From the NCBI GenBank assembly GCA_964019135.1, contig OZ025248.1:18111574-18175573 (forward strand): 64,000 nucleotides of DNA. Direction: 5' to 3'. Position numbers and translations under genes: made by a program. Below are positions 48,311 to 61,199 of this stretch, one piece after another (the stretch's first letter is position 1; the number at the start of each line of letters is the position of its first letter). This DNA comes from Arenicola marina (Eukaryota; Annelida; Polychaeta; Arenicolidae). The notes beneath the pieces were generated by a model. The model searched no databases. It was not told the DNA's origin and saw only the letters and a program-made list of their open reading frames with translations.

Positions 48311-51300
48311 GAGGTTGGATACAGAAAACGGTGTTGGGCGGCAGACGCGTAAACGGAAAAGGGGATCTAAAAAGTTGTATCCACACAGGAGCTTTAAGAG
48401 TAGGACGTGCATGGAGAGAAGCAAAAGACGCATCGACGGGTAGAGATAACTTTAGATGTAGCGGGAGTCACACAACCTGATCGCTTCCTTATTTAGACTG
48501 TTCCACTCGCAGCTACCCCGGGGTGTCCTACCTTACCTTGGCCTGTTCTACCCTGCCACACCCTCCCGTATCTCGACCCCCGCCCCCCTCCCCCGCTGCC
48601 TTAACCTGCCCCGCCCTATCTATGCCTCAGGTTTATCGACGGATTCTCAACACACGTGCGCCGACATGGCGTTCTATGGGGGCACGGGGGTGATGGTATA
48701 GAGGTTGGACTGTTTTCTCAGCGATGCGGTGTGTACCGATGGAACGTGTCAGTTTCAAGGGGCAACTAGAGACTGACATCTCCTGCCAAGCCTGCGCCAA
48801 TCATATCCTGGTTTTGGGACCAGTCTCTACGAGGGCGGCATATGCCAGACGGCGCAATTAAAAACCCCAATGCTGGTAAATGCCGGATTTATGTGGGTAA
48901 TAACCGAGAGAAAGGTTTCGCGCCTCGCGAGGAATAACAACCACAAGCCCCCTTAGCCACCCACCTTCCCCAGTCCCGCTCGATTCTAGCTAAGGGACAT
49001 CTGAGTCCGCAGGCGTTTTTCCTCTTCATTTTTGCCCGTTGAAGATACCACTTCAATGCAATGAAGGAGTCTCAAGTCCCTGTCGATGTCGCCGTGATGT
49101 ATCACCGTCGGTTCATATGTCGTGGGACAAGTATGTAATTAAGCCCCGTGTCGAGTCGGCCATCAGCGTTTTACATCCGGGACATTCGTGCCGTGATATC
49201 CAACACGTGTTTTGCGAGTCGCGGTGGCCGCATGTGGAGGACCAGGCTGGCCTCGTACCCATCTCAACATGTGTGTTTGCAAGGACTGGAAAAGTACATT
49301 TGGTCATAAACTTAGTGTCGTCATGGCAACGATCATCCTGGTGTCAAATTGACAAAATCAACAGCTCGTTTCGCATATATATTTTTTTTCTTCGCAAATG
49401 TGTTTACTAAGGCATAGTTTTTATTCATTTATCCAGGATGACAGATTCATCAATAATCAGAATAATGATAATAATCAGAATCGGCCTCGCGCCATCAACA
49501 GTAGTTCCCTCGATTACCGCCAAAAGTAATGGCGCCACAAGTCCCGCTACAGAGTAATGCTCCCGCTGAAGAGTGCCAAGTACCAGATAGCATGACACCT
49601 TCGCCTGAATCCGTCCATACCTCAGCGATCATCATGCAAACTGACCTAACGAGGGGGGTCGGAGCAGAGCCACAGTATCTCAATTATCACCTGACCAAGT
49701 CGCGTGGACTGTGTGCGTGATTTCACGCGACTACTAGCGAGAATTCTGGTCCTAAAGATTCTCGCCGATTAATGTTTATATCCAGCGCTCCAGGCAACTA
49801 AGACGAGCGCGGTTCCCAAAAGCACACGCGGCAGCAAGACTGATTCTGGAAGGATAAGGCACCGTGAGCAGGCTTAATGACTACATTATGTTTCAAGGGA
49901 GCGCTTTGCAAGCCACCTACATGAGTTTTAGTTTTTGGGCAAGTAGGTGACGGTATATTAGCCCTGTAAATAATGTTCTGACTGGTACTGATACTTATAT
50001 GTTGTCGCAGATTTCTTGATTTCCTTCTTGTGGGCGATATATTTGATTTCCCGCCCTTTTCCGGTCGGTCGTCTGCCCGATGACCTCACACAGCCGCGCA
50101 CGTCGCTTGCCGGCTATCAACAAAAGAATGGCCCACCTCTTGGTAGGCATCCCTTTCCGTGTTTTACAAGCCATTAATGATGGGCAACGTCGTTCGGTGT
50201 ATCATGGAGGCCTCGTTTGTGCAAAAAAGCGATTTCTCGAAAACTGGGTGTAGTTCCCGACTGAGGCACAATGGTGGAGTAATGAACGTGGTGAAACGGG
50301 CGTTACCCCAGAAGCGTCGATGGAAGCGATTTTGATTGTCGAGCTCTGATGATTCCGTATAACAAACTAGTGGTGCGTTAAGGACGATGTGTCATAGAAG
50401 ATGATTAATTAAAATGCGCTGGAACGCGTGTTAATCGTTCATGAGTTCACAATTTGATATATGAATCCAAGCGTGTTTTATATCCGCATTTCGAACGGTA
50501 GGGAAAAGCGTTGTCGTAAATAAAAGTCGTAAAATACGCACAAAATAGGAATATATCAAAGTACGGCATGTCCTATGGGATGTTTAGCTGTAACGGAAAT
50601 AAAGGAATCGTTATTAGTCACTAATAACTGTTGGCGTCTGATGGAAGAGGGGTGGCTGGCGCTAGTCTGGTTTCTTTAAAAGCAAAGCATCATTATCCGA
50701 ATCTGACAAGGATAAGCAAATTATTTGCATTTTGTCGGTTGATCCTAATTAACCACATGACCCGTGGGTAGCAGTCGTACAACCCACCATAGCCCAACGT
50801 TATCATAAAGATGCATTCAGTTTGAATTAAATATGTTGTTGGAATTTCTGATGAGTTAAGCTGCATGATTTGTCAGAATGTTAATCATTAAATGTATCAT
50901 CAGGTTTTTATCCTATTTGGTCAGAAGCATTAGTTCTGAATCGCCCACGAAACACTCTAAGCAACGGTTGTGGGATGAATTCTGGTTGGTCAACAGTGGA
51001 AATGACCAGCGCGATGTTGGTCCTGAACTTATACCATAGCCATATCAAACGCTAAACAATGTAAGCCATGTTCTGATATCGACACCAGCGTGTTTATACC
51101 AGTCTGAGTCAGGGCGAAAGCTTCTGGGGTTCAGCCAAAGCAAAACTAGATGACCGACAAGAGGCGTGGGAAGATGGATGGCCCTTTTAGCATCGAATTT
51201 TAATTCCACACGCACCGTAACAATTTTTCATTTTTATGAATATCCTTATTGATAACCGTGCTACATCCTTCTGTGTCCGTTGCTGTCCATATCAAACGTG

Positions 51301-52765
51301 AGATTATGGCAGAGAGACGGCCTTTATGCGTGTTTTACGATGCTCAATTCGTTCCACTCCGACATCCACGCCCTCCGTAAGGCTAAAGGGCGAGACGATG
51401 ACGTCACAATGACAGGCCACAGAACACGTTCTGATGGATCAGTTACCCGGCACGTGTGAAATTGGTTCCTTGTCGATACCTGGTTCTCCGTCGGCACAAG
51501 AAAACAAAACGTCCAAGGATGGGATTAGTCTTTTTCTGCCTTTGCTAATCTCTCATTTCCTTATACCACGTTCCATCATTCAGGTTTCTCGGGCGTGAAA
51601 TGCAGGTGACAATGCCTTAAGCTCCCTGGCGAGGCAATCTACCTTCAGCGGATGTTCCTTCCAAAGGACTGACGGCCCCCTTGCTCCACTCCGCGTCTTT
51701 TGTACTGTGACAAATATTTATATCTTTGGAGGGGCGAGAGATAACATCTGTTAAGGGGGAACCCGAAGAAATATCGTCTGCCAGTAAGCCTAGGCCAGGA
51801 TGGCCAGACCATGGGTGAAAAACGCCACAACCTAATTGTATCACGTCTCATTCGTCGTGGAAAAGGTATTTTTTACCGCCAGTTGCCAGGCTATAGCAGA
51901 CGCCGGGACGTGTCTTAACCAGCTGGCTAGACCTGACACACGGACCTCTCCAGACACATTGGGGAACTAACATCACATTGACCGTACTATGGCCGCTTCA
52001 ACTCTGTTACAGAGAACTCTACAACCGCGTTAAGGGCGCCTAATCGAGTATCATACTATTATTATTCTTTCTTTCATACTTTTACTTTAATTATAGTTAT
52101 AATTTTCGGAATATGGTTGAGACATAATTAATCGTAGCTGGATGTAGTAGGACTGCAAATACTCATTGGCTGTTCATGGTAAATTAACATGCAAAATAAT
52201 TGTAGCAATGGTAGGGTTGCGTCATATATGAGCTAAGCTGAAACAATGGGTCGCCCTGACATGGAAAAACGTCGGACCCTGCAGCCACAAGTCAGTTTAG
52301 TTCATCTGCAGATTGCAAGAATGAAGTCGTGTTTCGCATCAACACTGATCAAAGCGCATGGGCTACTTCACATAGATTATGTGTCATTATACAGACGATA
52401 ATTGACATTTGAATATGATACCATCGTTCAATCGTTATTGGATACTGAACGGATATGATACGCAGCGATGTTGCAATGGTGTTTGAAATAAGGAACACTT
52501 AGCGCGTCGTTTATGGGTAGGATACGCTTTGCAAAAATTGTTTCTAGTGTGATTATAGAATATCAGGAAATGGCGGTATGCATTTTGCACACGAATTATA
52601 TATGATCCCAAATTCTGTTTCTGATAATGGATTTTGTGATCTGCACTCGTTTTAAAGATAAATGTGTATTTGTTTTGCTGGGGTTTTCCATCGGGCGTCA
52701 AGATTCCAGCTCATGATTCAGTATGGGTGTGACTTGGTTCAGAGAATCTCACTTCATGCTCATAA
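48311..52765. repeat. Macrosatellite flank I, unit B
   Basis: Aligned with 25985-30156 of unit A. It includes a segment of about 265 bp (50100-50360) absent from A but present in C (63650-63910), and R1 in direct orientation (about 51150-51625). A 63-residue ATG frame at 49529-49720 is repeated identically at 63081-63272 but is not preserved in frame in unit A, so I do not call a gene. Confidence 0.75.
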
Positions 52766-53611
52766 TTGGCATTAAATCCGATTGTCGATTTCGTAACAGA
52801 AATAAGATTGTTCAACAGGAAAATAGTTTGGTCTCCTTGAGTCAATCGCAATTTATCAGCTCCCTAAACAGTACCTTCTTGAAATGTATGTACAGTTCAG
52901 ATAATAGGATGACGTCATAACAGTACTTTAATTATGGGGAGTACGCAAAGTAATGCATTTGTTGGGCGGCAGCCGTCTCGCACATATTCCAAAGGACTCA
53001 AAAACGGCAGTCGCCCATCAAATGCATTAGTATGCGTGATCCCCATAAGTAACTGGATTTAGTAGAGCTACAAATATTCATTGGCTGTTCATGGTAAATT
53101 AACATATATGATAATGCATTTACCTGCCCGCAAAATGTGGCGCCACCGTCATCCCGTGTACCACCTTAAATATGAACTACGATTGTCTTGTATCATATGT
53201 TTAATTATAGTGGCACACCCGAGGGAATTCTTGGAGTTTGCCACTCTGAGTGTACCACATCCCATCCCATCAGCCCATCCCACAGATCATTAACCACAGG
53301 TTTACCGTCTATTCGTCGATTCCTTCCTTATGTGATTTCTCGATTTCTCGAACTTTTTCTCGCAGATCGTCTCCTCGATGAACCCAAAGAGCCACATGCG
53401 GCGCACGTTTGTCCAGGGACATAAAATACCGGAAGCGAATGGCACAAATCTTGGCAGACATTCGGCCTCCGTATTGTACAAGCCCCAAGCCGGGAAGGTG
53501 GCCGACTTTTCGTCACGACAGGTGGAGGGACCCCTTCCCCTGCTCCCACTCCCCGTCGTCTTCAGATCCATTTACCCCTTAAATAGTACACAGTTTCTGT
53601 CCAAATATCGG
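52766..53611. repeat. Macrosatellite flank II, unit B
   Basis: Aligned with 31400-32345 of unit A up to GTTTCTGTCCAAATATC, after which unit B diverges into its private insert. No gene supported. Confidence 0.7.
52932..53047. mobile_element. Hairpin MITE-like element, unit B copy
   Basis: Orthologous to 31571-31687: inverted arms TTATGGGGAGTACGCAAAGT... and ...ACTCCCCATAA at roughly the reverse complement. Its presence at the same position in both units means insertion predates the duplication. Confidence 0.7.
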
Positions 53612-54689
53612 GACCCTGTTTTCGGAAAAATCATCGATCGAACCTTGCGTCTCCTCCAAAGTGACGTGGAATGAAAACGTAACGAACCTGAGGCAGGATG
53701 GTGCACTAAAAGAACGAAACAAGGGGCATTAACCACGCTTTACAATCGGCCTGAAATGTTTATGAACCGAATGAATGTCGCATTGCCGCATTTGGAAGTT
53801 GTGTTCACTTATACTAGAAATTACTGGTTGGTGGTGATTTATGACGCAATAATGATTAATTATGGGACACCGCAGACACGTTATGTATATTTTATCGACC
53901 ATTGTTTCACCGACAATTGATGAGCTGGCCATGGTTTAATAAAAATGAGCGACCGACAAGGCAGGACGCCAAGAACAAGTGCAGCAGACACCCCAATGAT
54001 GTCACGCTCCTGGCGTCGTCTAACGGTATTAGCCGTTCCACCTCCACGAAGGACTTCTTTCTTCTGGCCCTTTTGCACTCACACGGAGATGTCTAAACTA
54101 GGTTTATCCGTCGTGACACACGAACATCCCAAGGGAGAATGTTTAGTGGTTTTGTAAATGGCCATCCGTTCACACCATCAAATTACTTGATCCATGCCTG
54201 CGCCAATGGTATCGTCTTTGTGCTTGCATTGATTCAATAAAATATGCTCCTCTGACCTGGATCCATGGCAACGTTTGCGGGAACTCATTGGGCTAATTCC
54301 CACATTTCTGTTGCGTAGTTTGGGTTGGCTACTTTTAGTCGTGTATAGATTAAGAAGGAATTAAGAACTCTAAGATTGTACACAGTTCACCTCATTTACG
54401 CGATGGCTTTCAGGTTTCTACGAGTGAAGTTTTTGAAGTCTTTGAAAACCGTGCCTGGTGTGCACCGTGATTTGTGCCGCCATCTTGAGCGGGATATCTG
54501 GTTACCTTATTGCAAAGTCAATATGGTCAAGAGTAAGAGCCTTGTCCGTGGAAACGCTTCATGTTGATGCTGCTACATCCACAACAAAATGTAACTTTGT
54601 GTCGTTCTAATTGTATCACACCGTTTACCTCACTGGGCATTAACGACATATTTAATATATAGCATAGTACAAGAAAACGTCCCCCAGGG

Positions 54690-57155
54690 CGGGTTTGTCA
54701 CCCACGTATCATGCCCGATAAAAACTCGAATCTATGACGAAGCGTTTTATAAACGTTAAGGTCATGAGATGTAGAGCAGAAACGGATAAAACACATCCCT
54801 TATTCGTTTTGCTTTCTTGTGCCGACAGAAAACCAGCTATCGACAAGGAACCAATTTCAAACTTTGTTTTTATTTTTTTTATTTCGTTGAAATGATACAG
54901 TCATACAATATTTTTCCAATCATAGTTTTGCCACAGTACGTAGTTGCAGGATTAACGATAGCATAACACAAACATCATTTACTTCAGCTTGATAATTTAG
55001 GACTCAGATGAAGGAAGCTAAAAAAAGCACCCCATCTTTCTTGAAATATATTTGACTGCCCTCTCATTAGTAGGATGCGTTTCTCCATGAGAATATGGTA
55101 CTGCAAGATTACCCTAAACCCGGGGAAGCTGATTGGTTGGGTCTTGGATTTCTGTGTATGAATAAAATGTTTTCCAAGCAACAAGCAGTTATTTAATGTA
55201 TAATTGTCCGTGCCATCACCTAGAATTATTCGTTTTTCCGAGAGATCGATCCTATCATTAATTATATTTTCCCACTAGTACACAAAACAATCTCAGAAAC
55301 GTTATGCCACAGGGCATTGCACAAATATGTGTGTTATGGTGTCTATTTCCAAACAATAGTCACAAATATTGCTCTCTACCAATCCCATTTTATAAAGCCT
55401 GTTCTTATATGGTACAGACCTATATAGTACAGAGAATGAAAACGACTGTAATTTGGCCTCAAAACTATGTTTAAAAGATAATAGACAATAATTAGACCAT
55501 TCATTTTCTGAAAAATGTCCATCCATTTATTGCGTTGTATAATAGTTATTGGTTACGGAGTAAGTTTCCCATAAAAACCTCTACAGGTGTATTCTGTTCA
55601 CAATTCAGATTTATCAAGCCTATTCTTTCGCCACCTTGGAGGGTTATCTTCTAGCTGCGGGGTATAGCTGATTTAAGGCCATAATATTCTAAAAAGTGAA
55701 AACGTACTCCAGATCTCAACCTAAACTGGTCATCTGAGAGCAGCAAATTATCGTCGCCGATGATGTCATGTATATTCTTGACGCCTTTGCTGCACCTATT
55801 CTCATAAATTACTGTATTGTCATTTATTTTAATAAACGGATTAAACCATAGCGATTCGGATAAAATTCGCTTTTTGTAACAGGGGCCTTCTTTGACTTTA
55901 ACTCAGCCCAGAGGAGAACAAGGTCTTTATAAAACATTGGTAAATCATTTAAACACGAGGCAGGAACCGCGCATCTGGTGTTAAATACATCATTCATTAG
56001 TATATATGGAAAGAATGTCTGTACGCAGTCCTTCCATGCTTTCTTTTCGTCATTACAAATTCTCTTTATAAAGCTTAATCTGAGTGCTTTAACTTCATTT
56101 ATATAGATAGGAGCTTTCAAGCCCCCTATGTTTATTGGCTGAGCCATAACTTCTAATTTAACTTTAGGTGTTGAATTTCATTTATTGTCTGGGTTGGTAG
56201 ATACAAGTTCGGTGCTACATATGTTAACTTCGAAAGTGCCAGGCATTTCAAGACTAAGATTCGACCTATTAGAGTTAAATCACGCATTTTCCAGAGGTTA
56301 AGACACATTTTGAGAGCCTCAAGCTTTGAGCCTAAATTTAAATTTGCCATCTCATATTCGTTTAAAGTGAAAACTATTCCTAATGTAGGAATCATTGAAA
56401 CATTGAGCTATGCACCATTTTACCTTTAAAGTTCTGGGACAGTTGCTTGCATTAGATCCAATCTAGATGGCTTCTGTTTTCTCCAAATTACACTTTAAAC
56501 CTGATATTTTGGAGAAATCTTTTTTTTTTCACAAGGTTTTCTGCTGATTTTTTATCAGCCAGGAACGATGAGGTGTCGTTCGCTAACTGTGATAGCTTAA
56601 CTAGTCTTTGGTCTACTTTAATATCTTTAATGATGTCATCTCGCAATAGCCAGGAGTTTTACTGTTAAAACAAACAAGAAAGACGCTAAGGGGCACCCCT
56701 GCCTTACACTCCGTTGTAAGCAGAACCATTCAGTTGTGTAACCATTATTCATCACGCAACTTAGGCTTACCCCATAAAGGGTTTTCACAGCGTTCCTAAA
56801 TCTATGACCAAAATTAAAAGATGCAAGAATCTCATCAATATATACCCATTCAACAGAGTCAAAGGCCTTTTCAAAATCTATTAGGAAAATTAATCCTGGC
56901 ATGTTCCCTTGCGCTTGAAATTCTTAGAACATTTGAAATGAGTGTAATGTTCTCCCCAATGTATCTTTCTTTTATATACATTGTTGTTCTGGAACAACAA
57001 TTTCACACTTGCCGGATAGCTGACTGATCAGAACGTGTCTCGTGGCCTGTCATTGTGACGTCATCGTCTCGTCTTTCAGCCTTCGTCTTAAAATGAGACT
57101 ATTGTTACTGCGCGTGTGGAATAAAAGTCGATGCTAGAAGGGCCATCCGTCTTTC
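54690..57155 (-). repeat. R1 repeat, inverted copy, interrupted by a LINE
   Basis: 54690-54862 and 56998-57155 together align, as reverse complement, with about 28690-29150 of unit A and 51150-51625 of unit B. Landmarks are GGAACCAATTTCA, CAGAACGTGTC, GTGACGTCATCGTCTCGTCT and GGGCCATCC. It has lost about 150 bp relative to the direct copies. R1 is therefore an interspersed repeat that also moves independently of the tandem unit, or was inverted locally. Confidence 0.7.
54863..56997 (-). mobile_element. 5'-truncated, decayed L1/Tx1-like LINE
   Basis: Minus-strand fragments run 5' to 3' from 56997 and together cover the reverse transcriptase and C-terminal region of a non-LTR retrotransposon. 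They show KERYIGENITLISNVL (near 56960); then in another frame LIDFEKAFDSVEW (RT motif A) and VRQGCPLASFLF (motif B) within 56636-56902; then LANDTSSFL at 56572-56586 where the active YADD motif is expected; then LGIVFTLNEYEMANLNL and LIGRILVLKCLALSK (56153-56395); GGLKAPIY (near 56120); and a C-terminal CDYC...H...C knuckle (55302-55526). Several frameshifts, stops and the loss of YADD show it is dead. It ends in an A-rich tail (54863-54885 read on the plus strand as T-rich). An 11-bp flanking duplication, CAATTTCAAAC (54852-54862) against CAATTTCACAC (56998-57008), supports target-primed insertion. The endonuclease and ORF1 parts are missing. Confidence 0.85.
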
Positions 57156-57942
57156 TTCGTCTCCTCTCTGTCTCCCACTTGTATTTCAGCCTGATTCAGG
57201 CAATGTCATCCAAGCGGAAGCCTTGGGTGAACGCACTGGGAAGCAGGATGTCACCAACATGAGGTCCGTGATTTCTAGTTCGGTTTTGTGGTTTGACAAA
57301 TATGAGAGAGGCACCAGGCCCTTTATTCCATCTCCCGTCGTTAATAAAAGTTATACTCATGCAACGGGTGAACGATTCGGTGAGTGAAGTCTGTAGAGTG
57401 GAGTGAGTGAGTCGGGCCAAATGATGTATGTTCACCTGGAAGAAGGAACCACTCAGCTACACAAAACAACACAGCTTATTCAAGCAAATCCTAGCTGTTA
57501 ACCCACCGCTGAGCTTACTCAAAGCGACAGTGCCGCCGCGGATGCAATGTGATTTAGATTATATGTGTTAGATTCCCATGCATTATGCATTGAATAATAA
57601 ACTATATGATGGTACCTAAGCTAATCAGTGCGACATGACGTTTGACCCACTTATTCTTTGGTTGCCTTCACTGTATCGTCATACGATGTTTGGATCCATA
57701 GTGACTGCTACGTTATATCAGCGTGATGTGATTCAGCCTACCACAACTCAATGTGTGCTCCTTAAGGACGGCATCAAGACATCGATACACGAAACGAAAA
57801 TACTACGAATTATTGACTCCACAGTTAACATTAACATTAACAGCTGCTCGATCATGTCATCCATTCACCTCGGCCTAAAGTATATGCAATTATTGACCGT
57901 ACATCTAGGTTGGTTCAAGTCACAGCTTTTAGTTCAATCGCC

Positions 57943-58113
57943 CCCACCGTCACCGCCACCACCGCCACCGCCACTGACACCACCGCCATCGCCACTGCCA
58001 CCGCCACCACCGGCACCGCAACCGCCAGCGCCTCCGCCACTGGCACTGCCACCACCATCGCCACTTGCACTAGCACCGCCGCCGTCACTGGCACTATCAC
58101 CGCCACCGCCGTA
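57943..58113. repeat. (CCACCG)n / (CCGCCA)n imperfect trinucleotide tract
   Basis: About 170 bases of CCACCGCCA variants interspersed with CTGG and CATCG. Frames over it encode Pro- or Thr-rich low-complexity peptides. Confidence 0.92.
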
Positions 58114-58667
58114 ACCACCGTTATTCATACGTTAACCGTGAACCGTCTCTTTCATACAAAGCCTACCAACTATGATATGATATCACCCACAGCTTCTCAG
58201 TGCTCATGCCAGCTCCCTTCAGAGCTGACGACCCGAGCCTCGCTGTTTGCTATATATAATATAACGCAACTCTATTTCCATGGTTACTACGAGGCAGCGA
58301 GCAAGGGAAAACACTCCTGTAGGGAGATATCTCATTCCCAGTCTCCCCATCTGCATTCATCTCAGTACCGGCATCAGCCATCCAGGGCAGTTTGTTGTGG
58401 GAGGGGGGTCAGCGGGATGGATAGCAACATATAACGTGTTGCTCTCTACCAACGGTTGCCCACACTGCAAGCCTTCTTCTGGCCCTAGTGGAGATGTAGG
58501 CCGTAAGCTGCAGGATTAACGGCCAAACCCTGCCCTCTATTCACCCAGTGCCGTATTAATGGGTTGGACTGCAACAAACCTCAGCGCTTCATGCTATTAC
58601 CCCATTCACCGTCCCGGACGGAGGCCAGATATAAACTATACAGAACAGTTTCCTGTCGTGTGACATA

Positions 58668-59733
58668 GGTGGGCGCTTGAAGCCGCAGCCTGTTGGTCTG
58701 CACTTGATTCTCCCCTTGTACCACGGCGGCTCCCACATGTTGCATGTCGCGGGACACGACGCTAACTCCAAGGGTTCTACCTTGTTCATTCCGGCGTTAA
58801 GGGCTGATGGTCCACATGTTACTGGTCTATCAGATGATTCACATGTTACTGATCCATCAGACAGTCCACATGTTACTGGTTCATCAGATGGTCCACATGT
58901 TACTGGTCCATCAGATGGTCCACACGTTAGTGGTCCATGGGACCACGTCGAGCCGCCCTCATCGGCCTGCAGGGGTCTCAATACCGCTCGTCGTAATGTC
59001 TATTTTGTAGGTCGTTTTTGTTTTAACTGTCAACGAAGAAATGATTCATTTCCCTGTTCAAAAAACAGCATTGGTGGTCTGGATATTGAGTTTAGGACTG
59101 ACATACTCAGCTTGCACAATGGAATAGTTAAATCTTAGAGCAATATCCGATCTAATTGGCATATACACGCAAGATTGTAAGAACCATTGGCGCCGTTGGT
59201 GTGTTGCTTTCGTGGGTCGAGAGTCTGCCGCCGGGAGAAGCAACTGGCTTCAAGTGACAGCGAACGACGGGGGAGACGAGGTCCTCGGGTCATGACAAAA
59301 CTACGTGATAATCTAAAGCGGGAGGCTCGCCTCAACTTTGCGAGAGCGCATAAAGCACATGTTGCGTCACGCGGAGGACGATTTACTGCCCCATAACTAC
59401 GACGCCGGCCAAAGAGTCCCTTCTGAACCACGTGGTGTGACATACTCTTCCCCTCGCGACCAAGGTCAAACACGGTGACCTCTACGCCGGGATTATACTA
59501 GGTCATTGATTTATCTTGTCAACTGGAGTTACCGATTTGTCGTTGGGATGTGTGCACTAAGTAAGGGCCGTTTTTATTTCCGTCTCTCTGTATAAATACG
59601 CCGCAGTCTATGGTGTCCTATTGTTGCCTGGAACAACACTGGACAACTCTGATTCTGTAACCCTCCATCTATCAGTTGGTGCCTTTAAATTTTATTCAAC
59701 CACTTTTTGTGCCTCATAAGCTGCGTCTCTCAC
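58668..59733. repeat. Macrosatellite flank III with 27-bp array, unit B
   Basis: Aligned with 32346-33699 of unit A, carrying the same TTGGTCTGCACTTGATTCTC left edge and AGCAACTGGCTTCAAG segment. It has about 115 extra bases near 59595-59710. Confidence 0.75.
58808..58938. repeat. 27-bp minisatellite, unit B (5 copies)
   Basis: Five copies of CCACATGTTACTGGTCCATC followed by AGATGGT, the same unit as the roughly 21-copy array at 32505-33065. Confidence 0.93.
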
Positions 59734-60193
59734 ACTGAGGGGAACGATTTGCCTAAAATAAAAGTTACGCTAAAAAATATGTAAGTTCGTTTTACGTTAC
59801 TAAACATCATGCTGCACTATGTCGAGCAATAGTATATGAACTACATGTTTAACAGTTAAGATATGATGAATCTAGCGCCTTCATGTATATAGCATGAAGA
59901 TACATTATTGGGAAAGTGAAAGGGAAACTGCAGCATGAAGTTAACAGTGTTGTGGAGTATTGTTTGGGTGACTGATGAAATATGCAAGTGATAGTCATAG
60001 TCCTTATAGTCCTTATTATAGTACTTATGTCATAATATTTATACTTATGTTATATTACTTATAGGCAGAAGGGAGCAGAATGAAACTGTGAATAATATTC
60101 TTCAGTTTCCGTTTTCTTCAGATCTTTATAGAATTTTATGGAAAGAAACTTAACGGTTGAAATGAATCATCGTTGATAAGATTCTAAGTAGAT
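59734..60193. repeat. Macrosatellite flank IV, unit B
   Basis: AT-rich sequence aligned with 35250-35794 of unit A. No gene seen. Confidence 0.75.
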
Positions 60194-60722
60194 CCAGTCA
60201 ACCGTTAGTCCCTGCCCCAGTCCAGCACTCCTAGTTAACCGTTAGTCCCTGCCCCAGTCCAACACCCCCAGTCAACCGTTAGTCCCTGCCCCATTCCAAC
60301 ACTCCTAGTCAGCCGTTAGTCCCTGCCCCAGTCCAACACCCCCAGTCAACCGTTAGTCCCTGCCCCAGTCTAACACACCAAGTCAACCGTTAGTCCCTGC
60401 CCCAGTCCAACACCCCCAGTCAACCGTTAGTCCCTGTCCCAGTCCAACACTCCCAGTCATCCGTTAGTCCCTGCCTCAGTCTAGCACCCCCAGTCAACCG
60501 TTAGTCCCTGACTCAGTCTAACACCCCAGTCAACCATTAATACCTGCCTCAGTCCAACGCCTCTAGTCAACCGTTAGTCCCTGCCTCAGTCCAATAACCC
60601 CAGTCGACCGTTAATCCCTGCCCCAGTCCAACACCCTCAGTCAACCGTTAGCCCCTGCCCCAGTCCAACACCCCAAGTCAACTGTTAGTTCCTGCCCCAG
60701 TCCAACAACCCCAGTCAACCTT
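60194..60722. repeat. 37-bp minisatellite, unit B (about 14 copies)
   Basis: Same unit as 35795-39165 (CAGTCAACCGTTAGTCCCTG...), about 14 copies against about 91 in unit A. Confidence 0.94.
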
Positions 60723-61130
60723 TTGCCGTCTGCCCCTCACGCACAGTCCAAACACCCAGACTCACCGCCAACAGTGAAGACATCACTTCCTGTGGGTCGA
60801 GGTAGTTATGCCCAGTTACCTTGTTGTTCCTAAAGCGGCGGTCACAGCCGCTTCCTGCAGCGGTTTGATTATGGACACAGTGCCGTTCATTATCCGCCGT
60901 GTGGCAGAGATACACACAGCCACGGATTATGGCGGCCGTTAACGCCACGTAGACATACCGCCCTGAAATAGGCCTGGGTACACGGTGGCCATTATTCATT
61001 AGACTGTGCTGGCCTGGTGCGAGGCGGGGAGAGGCAGAAGGGTGTACATTCCTGATGCACTCTTTGCACTTATTCAAACCTCTGTGTATACCACAGGCAG
61101 CTTGACTCGGACAGGGCCTACTGCCAATAC
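60723..61130. repeat. Macrosatellite flank V, unit B
   Basis: Aligned with 39166-39560 of unit A up to GCTTGACTCGGACAGGG, with scattered substitutions. No gene seen. Confidence 0.8.
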
Positions 61131-61199
61131 CTGTCTCGGGAATGACGTTAGGCGGCGATGAACCACAACCTGCGTTTGTCTTATTTCATATTGTTTCTA

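Larger units (their letters stand above)
53612..58667. other. Segment private to unit B (5.06 kb)
   Basis: Unit A is continuous from GTCCAAATATC (32341) to the TTGGTCTGCACTTG region (32394) across the corresponding point. In B these are separated by 5 kb holding an inverted R1 copy split by a LINE, a (CCACCG)n tract, and otherwise unassigned DNA (53612-54689, 57156-57942 and 58114-58667), where I recognise no gene. Confidence 0.7.

Noticed and set aside
43554-48433. Frames of 1008 and 1055 residues on the minus strand and up to 671 residues on the plus strand
   Set aside because: They are generated by a 38-bp repeat whose consensus has no stop in any phase. Similar frames exist in all registers and both strands, and none starts or ends in non-repeat coding sequence.
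49529-49720. 63-residue ATG frame identical in units B and C
   Set aside because: B and C are nearly identical everywhere here, so identity says nothing about selection. In unit A an indel changes the phase.
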